NCBI GenBank assembly: GCA_937900065.1
Contig: CALCDS010000047.1
Coordinates: 1-5,069, forward strand
Direction of reading: 5' to 3'
DNA: 5,069 nt
From: an uncultured Clostridiaceae bacterium
Lineage (GTDB): Bacteria > Bacillota > Clostridia > Clostridiales > Oxobacteraceae
This document shows positions 1 to 5,069 of the stretch, one piece after another. Each line of letters begins with the position of its first letter. Position 1 is the stretch's first letter. The position numbers were made by a program, and so were the translations under genes. The notes under the pieces were generated by a model. The model searched no databases, had not been told where the DNA came from, and saw nothing but the letters and a program-made list of their open reading frames with translations.

Positions 1-104
1 TTTACTTATTTAATTTATATTAGCAAATCCATGAAATATTTCACTCTAACTTTTATGAAATCCATATCTTTACAATATTTTAAACATAGGCCCTAGAACT
101 TAAA

Positions 105-145
105 AAGTGTGAACGGGCGAACAGGATGCTCAAAAATCAACACTT
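105..145 (-). terminator. Weak candidate terminator downstream of the SpoVB-family gene
   Basis: On the minus strand AAGTGT (145-140) can pair with ACACTT (110-105), and the second arm runs directly into a run of T (ACACTTTTTAAG). The stem is only 6 bp and the loop is 29 bases, so it is a poor intrinsic terminator. It begins about 25 bases after the stop codon, which is a sensible place. An alternative nearby stem is CTTGC/GCAAG (168-164 with 147-143), which lacks a good T-tract. Confidence 0.2.
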
Positions 146-170
146 GCTTTAGCATATATGATTGCAAGAC

Positions 171-1742
171 TTAAAAAAAGAAGTTTGACTTGCGCTTTGC
201 AGGCTTTTTTGTATCATAGCTGCTATATCCATGTTTAAACAAGGGACTTAAAATTAGATAGAATGCCCAATAAGACAATATTCCGGTTAAAAGCAGCACC
301 GAAATTGCGGCATTTTGCGATTTTAAAATATTAAAAACAATTGGTCTTATTGTTTTTAAGAATATTATATTGCATCCGGTCAAAAATATAGGACAGATTA
401 CTACTTCAGGGATGCTGATTTTTACATCGGTTGCCCTGCGGATTTCACTGTAATTCAGTATGCATCCCATAAGGGGGCTTATAACAAAATCTATGGCATA
501 TCCGTAGATATTGATGCTTGGTATTCCGAGGAATGTATAGAGCACTGCAATATCGATAGCCGACATTATGAATGTGTTTTTTAAAAGTATTTTTTGCTTG
601 CCAAGACCATTGAGTATACCGCAGAGAGTCGATTCCACATATACAAATATCACTCCAAACGACAGTGAAAAGATAATATTGCCAAGGTCGGCCCTGTTGT
701 AAAAAAGCTTCCCGAGTTCATCAGGCAATTCGAAAAACAATCCGCCCGACAATGCAGCGATCAATGTGGTTATCTTTATTGTGGAATAGATTCTTTTGTT
801 TATGCCAAAGGAGCTTCCGGAGGCCGAAGCTTCCGATATGGCCGGAACGAGCAGCGTGGATATTGCTCCTATTGCAATTGAAGGAAACATCACTATATTC
901 ATTCCCATGCCTGCAACCTTGCCAAAAAGTGCGAGCGAGGTTTCAGCGGCAAATCCGGCCGCATAGAGCCTCCTTGGCACCATCGCGGCTATGAATGAGC
1001 CTGCTGCCGTGGAAAACAGTCCGTTTAGGCAGATAGGCAGCGATGTTGAAAGTATATTGGCTATTATCTGAGGCACATTGTCGGGTTTGCCTGTAAGATG
1101 TCCAAAGTTTAAATATGATTTTTTGTAAAAGCCGTAGAGAAGTGCGGTGCTTGTAAGTTCACCCGCAGACATTGCAAGAACTGCGCCCGCTATCTGATAC
1201 TTAAGGCCCAAAGCTTTGAACCTGGTGACAAGAGCTATCAGCACGACCAATCTTACGCATTTTTCGGTTATATCTATTACTGCAGGGAATGTGGAGTTTT
1301 GCATTCCATAAAAATAGCCTTTGAGCACTGAACCTGCTGATAGAAAAATCAATGCAGGTACGAATGATAAGATCGGAAGATAAGTCCTTGTATCCTTCAA
1401 TATCTCTGTTGATATGTATGGTGCAGATATTACCGATAGTATGGAAATAAATGCGGTCCAGAATATAAAAAATGCCAGTGCGCATGTAATGGTTTTATAC
1501 AATTCCTTATAGTTGTGCTGCGAATTTTTCTCGGCTGTTATTTTGGATAATGCGGTGGTAGTTCCTCCGCATGTTATGCATATAAAAAAGGAATAGACCG
1601 GCATTACCATGGAGTAAAGGCCGACTCCGTGGGCGCCCACCTCTCTTGACAATATTATGGAAAACAGAAAGCCAAGGGCTCCTGTGATAAGGTTTGAAGT
1701 TACAAGCACGATTGCATTCTGGAGAAATGAAAGTTTTTTCAT
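171..1742 (-). CDS. spoVB: SpoVB-family polysaccharide/lipid II flippase (MOP superfamily)
   Basis: Integral membrane protein of 523 aa, close to the roughly 520 aa usual for SpoVB. It is hydrophobic throughout, with many membrane-spanning stretches (for example residues 10-31, 44-60, 85-107, 122-140, 164-173, 183-204, 276-300, 355-376, 390-406, 446-463 and 478-500), as expected for a 12-14 helix MOP (MATE/MurJ-like) transporter. Family-typical segments are REVGAHGVGLY (33-43), GYFYGMQN (142-149), a loop near 272-287, LVPAISEA (298-305) and LNGLGKQ (377-383). The C-terminus is a basic cytosolic-type tail rich in Lys. SpoVB proteins are thought to flip lipid-linked peptidoglycan precursors for the spore cortex. 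Clostridia often carry several paralogues, so this copy could instead serve another exported polysaccharide. The start is the ATG at 1742 rather than the TTG one codon upstream, because GAGGG lies 6 bases before the ATG. The gene is complete, ends in TAA, and is divergent from the operon to its right. Confidence 0.9.
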   Translation of the reverse strand: MKKLSFLQNAIVLVTSNLITGALGFLFSIILSREVGAHGVGLYSMVMPVYSFFICITCGGTTTALSKITAEKNSQHNYKELYKTITCALAFFIFWTAFISILSVISAPYISTEILKDTRTYLPILSFVPALIFLSAGSVLKGYFYGMQNSTFPAVIDITEKCVRLVVLIALVTRFKALGLKYQIAGAVLAMSAGELTSTALLYGFYKKSYLNFGHLTGKPDNVPQIIANILSTSLPICLNGLFSTAAGSFIAAMVPRRLYAAGFAAETSLALFGKVAGMGMNIVMFPSIAIGAISTLLVPAISEASASGSSFGINKRIYSTIKITTLIAALSGGLFFELPDELGKLFYNRADLGNIIFSLSFGVIFVYVESTLCGILNGLGKQKILLKNTFIMSAIDIAVLYTFLGIPSINIYGYAIDFVISPLMGCILNYSEIRRATDVKISIPEVVICPIFLTGCNIIFLKTIRPIVFNILKSQNAAISVLLLTGILSYWAFYLILSPLFKHGYSSYDTKKPAKRKSNFFF

Positions 1743-1748
1743 CAAATG

Positions 1749-1753
1749 CCCTC
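1749..1753 (-). promoter_or_regulatory. Ribosome binding site of the SpoVB-family gene
   Basis: On the minus strand this reads GAGGG, 6 bases before the ATG at 1742-1740. It supports that ATG over the in-frame TTG at 1745, which would leave only 3 bases of spacing. Confidence 0.7.
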
Positions 1754-1766
1754 ATAATGAATAATC

Positions 1767-1795
1767 AATATATAGATATTAAGCCGGTTTTTGAA
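1767..1795 (-). promoter_or_regulatory. Weak candidate sigma-A-like promoter for the SpoVB-family gene
   Basis: On the minus strand there is TTCAAA (1795-1790), a 17-base spacer, then TATATT (1772-1767). Transcription would start near 1760, just before the GAGGG ribosome binding site. The -35 box matches TTGACA only partly, and the region is so AT-rich that such matches are expected by chance. SpoVB genes are usually under mother-cell sporulation control, and I found no clean sigma-E pair here. Confidence 0.22.
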
Positions 1796-1948
1796 TAATT
1801 ACATATATATGTATATGCCTCATGCTCTGTATTAAGCAGTTAAAAGTCCATAGGCATAAGCTGCAAAGTTTAAATTTAAATGTTAAAGGTGCATTAAAAG
1901 GGTTTTGGAAGACTTTGGCGAATATTAATACTGTTTTATATATTGGCT

Positions 1949-1954
1949 AAGGAG
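1949..1954 (+). promoter_or_regulatory. Ribosome binding site deciding a GTG start
   Basis: AAGGAG is a strong Shine-Dalgarno sequence. It sits 8 bases before the GTG at 1963, which is the best start of the repeat protein. The in-frame GTG codons at 1954 and 1957 overlap or abut the Shine-Dalgarno sequence and cannot be used with it. An out-of-frame ATG at 1961 is followed at once by TGA. Confidence 0.75.
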
Positions 1955-1962
1955 TGGTGGAT

Positions 1963-3249
1963 GTGAGCTATTCAAAAGCAGCATATGTAAAATCCGGCGA
2001 TATTGATGTTTTGGTTAAAAATTTGAAGACAGTGATGCAAACTTATGATATGGAATTCGACAGCGTTAAGGAAGACAAATATAGATTCAGCAGGTATGGG
2101 GAATATCACAGGTCATTTATAATAAAGCAGTGGGCAGGTGGATGGATTGCCATACTTGATGATGACGGAGAGGATTTTGAACAGTTATGCAGTGGGTTGT
2201 CCAAAGGTTTATCATGCTTTATACTGGCTGTTGGATTTAAGAAGGAAGTGCTGCACTATACTGTTTATAACAATGGCATTCAGATTGGCGAGTATATGTC
2301 TTCTTTGAAATATTATGAATATCCTATAAATGATGATGTGAGGACCATGTATGAGGGCGATGAAAGGGTATTCAAAGGCCTTACAGATGATGATGGGATT
2401 GAAAAGATAGGGTCCATATTGCGGGATTGCAGTGCGGGCAGAATAAATAAAGATGAAGCTTTGTATTCTCTGCAAAAGATTTTAGGAATGGTTTTAGATG
2501 ACGATGCTAAAGAGGACGGTTTAAAGCAGGGCTTATATGATAAAGAGCAGGAGGAAGTATTAGAAGCCAACGATTCATTGTTTGAAGATGTATTTTATGT
2601 TGATTTTGAAAGCATCAACATAAAGACAAATGATATGGACAGCGTGCTCTCAACTGTGGAGAATATCTGCATCGGGATGGGATATTCAAAAACAGATGAG
2701 TTTTCAAAATATGAAAGAAAGGGTTTTTTCAAAAAAATGCTCGGCTCAATAAAGGAGAGAAAAAGGATCCAATTTTTCATATGCAAGCCTTTAGACGGCT
2801 GGGTTACGCTTGTGGGAGAGATGGAAAAGCTATATGGAGATGAGCCGTCTGAATGGGAGTTTGTACATATAGAGGATAAACTCTCCAAATCTCTTGACAA
2901 AAAGATAGTAGCTATAAGTGCAAATACAGAGGGCTGGGGATTCAAAGTTTTCAATGAGGGAAATAAGGTATATGAGTATAGATTAGGAGATGTTGTTTAT
3001 ATAGAGGACATAGAAGCAGTTCTGCCGGAATTTAAAGAAGATGATATTAACTCTGTTTTTGAAGCTGAAATAAAAAATGCCAAGGATGTGGACAATGTTT
3101 TGGGGCTGTTTTGCAGTATCCTTGGAATAAAAAATTATAAAATCAATATACCAATGGATTACAGCGAAGATGAATACTACAATAATGTGCTTAAATTGCT
3201 TCCCGGCTGCGAAGGCATTATAAATTTAAAATTTGAGCCTGAAAATTGA
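1963..3249 (+). CDS. Hypothetical acidic protein with internally repeated domains
   Basis: I do not recognise this 428-aa protein. It has no signal peptide and no membrane segment, so it is probably cytosolic, and it is rich in Asp and Glu. The sequence shows an internal duplication: residues about 10-119 and 221-343 align, most clearly FIIKQWAGGW (52-61) with FFICKPLDGW (271-280), and 79-111 with 307-339, an ungapped 33-residue match with 12 identities, starting LSKGL / LSKSL and ending in N-x-G and EY. A third, shorter copy appears to start near 371 (IKNAKDVDNVL at 370-380) and runs to the C-terminus. A mixed acidic and helical linker (about 120-206) joins the two main copies. Copy 2 carries a basic insert (249-268). 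The alternating hydrophobic pattern suggests alpha/beta domains, perhaps for binding; no catalytic motif is seen. It is the first gene of a likely three-gene operon. The start is GTG at 1963, chosen from the spacing to AAGGAG. Confidence 0.85.
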   Translation: MSYSKAAYVKSGDIDVLVKNLKTVMQTYDMEFDSVKEDKYRFSRYGEYHRSFIIKQWAGGWIAILDDDGEDFEQLCSGLSKGLSCFILAVGFKKEVLHYTVYNNGIQIGEYMSSLKYYEYPINDDVRTMYEGDERVFKGLTDDDGIEKIGSILRDCSAGRINKDEALYSLQKILGMVLDDDAKEDGLKQGLYDKEQEEVLEANDSLFEDVFYVDFESINIKTNDMDSVLSTVENICIGMGYSKTDEFSKYERKGFFKKMLGSIKERKRIQFFICKPLDGWVTLVGEMEKLYGDEPSEWEFVHIEDKLSKSLDKKIVAISANTEGWGFKVFNEGNKVYEYRLGDVVYIEDIEAVLPEFKEDDINSVFEAEIKNAKDVDNVLGLFCSILGIKNYKINIPMDYSEDEYYNNVLKLLPGCEGIINLKFEPEN

Positions 3250-3252
3250 TAT

Positions 3253-3258
3253 AAGAGG
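3253..3258 (+). promoter_or_regulatory. Ribosome binding site of the methyltransferase-like gene
   Basis: AAGAGG lies 7 bases before the ATG at 3266. It decides that start over the in-frame TTG at 3233, which lies inside the end of the preceding gene and would add 11 residues with no Shine-Dalgarno sequence of its own. Confidence 0.65.
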
Positions 3259-3265
3259 TTGTCAT

Positions 3266-3817
3266 ATGAAAAAGAATGATTATATTATGACAGTGGATAT
3301 AAGCGGCCTTAAGGCTGAGGGCAGCATACTCGATATGGGATTTAAGAGCAGCGGCATAATATACAGGGCTTTGAAAAATATAGAACAGGATTGCCAGATC
3401 GCTGCAGACGTTTGCGGCAGGGCAGATGATGGATACGGATGGGTGTATGGATATCCTCCTGAACTTCCTTTTGATGACAACACTTTTGATATTGTGATTG
3501 CTTTCTTTTCGCTCTCCTATCTTGATAAAAAGCTCGAAAGGAACAGGACCATTGCCCAGATTTCGCGCATCTTAAAATGCGGCGGAAGATTGCTTATATG
3601 GGATGTTGATATAAAGAATTTCAATCTGAAGTTAAAAAAAAGGTTGAAGGTGATATTGCCTAAAAATGAAGAGGTTGAAACATATATTAGAATGCCGATA
3701 CTTTGGGGAGGATATGATATGAATGCCATATTGCCGGCGCTGCATTCCTGCTTCGAAATAATCGATTCTTACGATACCGGCAGCTTTTTTTATATAGAAT
3801 CCGTAAAAAGAATATAG
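3266..3817 (+). CDS. Class I SAM-dependent methyltransferase-like protein (degenerate SAM loop)
   Basis: A 183-aa protein with the layout of a small Rossmann-fold (Methyltransf_11-like) methyltransferase. Motif I is ILDMGFKSSG (21-30). A post-I acidic strand with Asp48 follows. LPFDDNTFDIVIAFFSLSYL (67-86) is the typical segment around the fourth strand, and ISRILKCGGRLLIWDVD (99-115) is the usual helix plus strand 5. The C-terminal part (about 140-183) ends in a likely beta hairpin. Motif I departs from the usual D-x-G-x-G-x-G: after Asp23 and Gly25 come Phe-Lys-Ser-Ser before Gly30, so the middle glycine is lost and the loop is one residue longer. It may bind SAM weakly or not at all. The gene starts 16 bases after the repeat protein and ends 17 bases before the radical SAM gene, so all three are probably co-transcribed. 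Substrate unknown; modification together with the radical SAM protein is an inference. Confidence 0.8.
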   Translation: MKKNDYIMTVDISGLKAEGSILDMGFKSSGIIYRALKNIEQDCQIAADVCGRADDGYGWVYGYPPELPFDDNTFDIVIAFFSLSYLDKKLERNRTIAQISRILKCGGRLLIWDVDIKNFNLKLKKRLKVILPKNEEVETYIRMPILWGGYDMNAILPALHSCFEIIDSYDTGSFFYIESVKRI

Positions 3818-3820
3818 ACA

Positions 3821-3825
3821 AAGGG
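3821..3825 (+). promoter_or_regulatory. Ribosome binding site of the radical SAM gene
   Basis: AAGGG lies 9 bases before the ATG at 3835. Two earlier in-frame ATG codons (3826 and 3829) lie 0 and 3 bases from it, too close to use it. The resulting N-terminus, MNIVLAALNSKFIHTN, starts directly with the first strand expected for this family. Confidence 0.6.
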
Positions 3826-3834
3826 ATGATGGGT

Positions 3835-5069
3835 ATGAATATAGTATTGGCGGCTTTAAATTCAAAATTCATACATACAAACCTTGCAATAAGATATATA
3901 AGATCTTATTGCAAGGATTTTGATATGGATATAAAGGAATTCACAATAAATGATTCAACAGACAGCGTGATCCGGGGCATATACAGTTTAAAGCCCGATA
4001 TTTTAGGATTTTCATGCTATATATGGAATATAGAAATGGTTTTAAAGGTATGTTCCAGTTTAAAAAAGATAAAACCAAAGCTTAAAATATTGCTTGGAGG
4101 TCCTGAAGTATCGTTTGATGCTGTGGATTTGATGAGAAACCATCCATATATAGATTATATAATAAGGGGTGAAGGCGAGCTTTCATCCCATCAATTTTTT
4201 GATTATATAGTAAAATCAAAAGGAACGGTAAAGGATATCGGCAATCTGACATACAGAGATAAAGGGCAAATCATAGAGAATGCAATGAATCCATTGATTG
4301 AAAACCTTGCTATCATACCATTCCCTTACAAGGGAAAAAATGAAGATTTTAAAAATAAAATATTGTATTATGAAAGCTCAAGAGGCTGTCCCTACAGGTG
4401 CAAGTATTGCCTCTCATCCACGACAGAGGGCGTAAGGTTTATGCCGCTATATAGGGCAGAGCAGGATCTTTTATGGTTCATTGAAAATAATATAAGCCTT
4501 GTAAAATTTGTTGACAGGACGTTCAACTGCGGCAGATATTACAAGGAAATAATCAAATTCTTGATACAGCATTGCAAAAATACAAGATTCCATTTTGAAA
4601 TATCGGGTGAGGCGCTTGACGAAGAGGCCATAAACCTTTTGCAAAGCGCACCTTATGGGCTGTTCCAGCTTGAGATAGGAGTGCAGACAACAAATAAGGA
4701 GACACTTTTAAACATAGATAGGCATTCGGATTTTAATATGCTTTCCAGAAAAATATCAATGCTAAGGAAAAATGATAATATGGAGATCCACCTTGATCTC
4801 ATTGCCGGCTTGCCTGGTGAGGATTATATTTCGTTTGCCCGTTCGTTTAACGATGTATATAAACTAAAACCGCATATGCTTCAGCTCGGCTTTCTGAAAG
4901 TTTTAAAGGGAAGCAAGATGAGAGAAGAAGCAGGCAAGTACGGCATCATTTACACCGATTATACGCCGTATGAGGTGATAAGTACTGATTGGATTTCATT
5001 TGACGAAATTGCAAATCTAAAGCGCATAGAAAATGTTGTTGATATATATTATAATAGCGGAAGGTTTCA
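3835..5069 (+). CDS. B12-binding-domain radical SAM protein, DUF4080 type (C-terminus beyond window)
   Basis: The first 411 codons are present and open to the right edge. Residues 1 to about 140 form a cobalamin-binding-type Rossmann domain: ALNSKFIHTNLAIRYI (7-22), GFSCYIWNIE (58-67), LLGGPEVS (86-93) and IIRGEGE (109-115). It lacks the DxHxxG histidine, as is common in this radical SAM group, so cobalamin binding cannot be assumed. The radical SAM core follows, with the cluster cysteines Cys185, Cys189 and Cys192 in CPYRCKYC. Further typical core segments are FEISGEALD (254-262), QLEIGVQTT (278-286) and DLIAGLPGED (321-330). From about 369 the sequence YGIIYTDYTPYEV and the following W-I-S-F-D and RIENVVDIYYNSG segments match the start of the C-terminal DUF4080 region. 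The protein should bind a 4Fe-4S cluster and cleave SAM to make the 5'-deoxyadenosyl radical; its substrate is unknown. It is the third gene of the likely operon. An unusual hairpin lies in codons 16-28. Confidence 0.92.
   Translation, partial: MNIVLAALNSKFIHTNLAIRYIRSYCKDFDMDIKEFTINDSTDSVIRGIYSLKPDILGFSCYIWNIEMVLKVCSSLKKIKPKLKILLGGPEVSFDAVDLMRNHPYIDYIIRGEGELSSHQFFDYIVKSKGTVKDIGNLTYRDKGQIIENAMNPLIENLAIIPFPYKGKNEDFKNKILYYESSRGCPYRCKYCLSSTTEGVRFMPLYRAEQDLLWFIENNISLVKFVDRTFNCGRYYKEIIKFLIQHCKNTRFHFEISGEALDEEAINLLQSAPYGLFQLEIGVQTTNKETLLNIDRHSDFNMLSRKISMLRKNDNMEIHLDLIAGLPGEDYISFARSFNDVYKLKPHMLQLGFLKVLKGSKMREEAGKYGIIYTDYTPYEVISTDWISFDEIANLKRIENVVDIYYNSGRF
3882..3916 (+). repeat. Perfect 14-bp inverted repeat inside the radical SAM gene
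   Basis: CCTTGCAATAAGAT (3882-3895) is the exact reverse complement of ATCTTATTGCAAGG (3903-3916), separated by a 7-base loop (3896-3902). It is followed by ATTTTG. The stem starts 47 bases after the A of the start codon and spans the codons for the family-typical helix after the first strand. It looks like a terminator or attenuator hairpin but lies within coding sequence, and the following T-run is only four bases. The role is unknown, and it may be a chance result of codon choice. Confidence 0.8.

Larger units (their letters stand above)
1743..1962. other. AT-rich divergent intergenic region
   Basis: This 220-base gap lies between two divergent start codons and must hold the promoters for both directions. 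It contains two perfect 12-base palindromes, ACATATATATGT (1801-1812) and TTTAAATTTAAA (1869-1880), and a 7-bp inverted repeat TATGCCT (1814-1820) / AGGCATA (1852-1858). No convincing promoter could be assigned for the plus-strand operon: the best -10-like sequence (TATATT, 1939-1944) lies too close to the ribosome binding site. No riboswitch or small RNA was recognised. Confidence 0.6.

Noticed and set aside
1..170. Left edge checked for a small gene, tRNA or repeat array.
   Set aside because: No open frame with a ribosome binding site, no cloverleaf and no repeated units were seen; only weak hairpins are present.
752..994. Plus-strand open frame of 80 codons opposite the flippase gene.
   Set aside because: It is antisense to a clear transmembrane protein, has low-complexity composition, no ribosome binding site and no recognisable domain. 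It is a shadow of the real gene.
1827..1859. Possible sporulation sigma-E promoter for the operon (GTATTAA, 13 bases, CATAGGCAT).
   Set aside because: The -10 part matches only CATA, the spacing is one base short of the usual 14-15, and such partial matches are common in AT-rich DNA. Sporulation control of the operon is therefore not claimed.
1939..1944. TATATT as -10 box with TTGGCG (1915-1920) as -35 box for the operon.
   Set aside because: With an 18-base spacer the transcript would begin around 1951, inside the ribosome binding site AAGGAG at 1949-1954.
2724..2737. Homopolymer tract T6-C-A7 inside the repeat protein, a possible frameshift or slippage site.
   Set aside because: The reading frame continues cleanly through copy 2 of the repeat, the A7 run is not phased as a -1 slippery heptamer, and the other frames reach stops soon (the +1 frame within about 5 codons).
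2595..2954. Minus-strand open frame of 119 codons opposite the repeat protein.
   Set aside because: The plus-strand frame has a strong ribosome binding site and internal domain repeats; the antisense frame is Ser- and Phe-rich, as expected from the complement of an acidic, Lys-rich gene.

Overview
This window looks like a chromosomal piece of a low-GC, endospore-forming Bacillota, most likely class Clostridia. The reasons are AT-rich DNA with heavy use of ATA, AGA and AAA codons, strong AGGAG-type ribosome binding sites, a SpoVB-type flippase, and a cobalamin-binding-type radical SAM protein of the DUF4080 kind, which is common in Clostridia. I cannot name a species.

Layout: positions 1-170 hold no gene I can support, only a weak candidate terminator. 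Positions 171-1742 (minus strand) encode a complete SpoVB/MOP-superfamily membrane flippase. A 220-base AT-rich intergenic region (1743-1962) separates it from a divergent plus-strand cluster. That cluster has three genes with gaps of 16 and 17 bases, very likely one operon: an unrecognised 428-aa acidic protein built from internal repeats (1963-3249), a small class I SAM methyltransferase-like protein with a degenerate cofactor loop (3266-3817), and a radical SAM protein that runs off the right edge (3835-5069 and beyond).

Functional reading: the flippase is a SpoVB homologue, a family linked to export of peptidoglycan precursors during spore cortex formation. It is transcribed away from the other three genes, so a shared function is not implied. 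In the plus-strand cluster, a methyltransferase-like protein next to a cobalamin-type radical SAM enzyme suggests a modification or methyl-transfer pathway with unknown substrate. The repeat protein has no recognisable catalytic motif.

The most notable unexplained items are: (i) two full copies and one partial copy of the same domain in the 428-aa protein; (ii) a perfect 14-bp inverted repeat with a 7-base loop inside the first 30 codons of the radical SAM gene; (iii) the altered SAM-binding loop in the methyltransferase-like protein. I see no convincing new defence or mobile system, no tRNA, rRNA, CRISPR array or insertion sequence.
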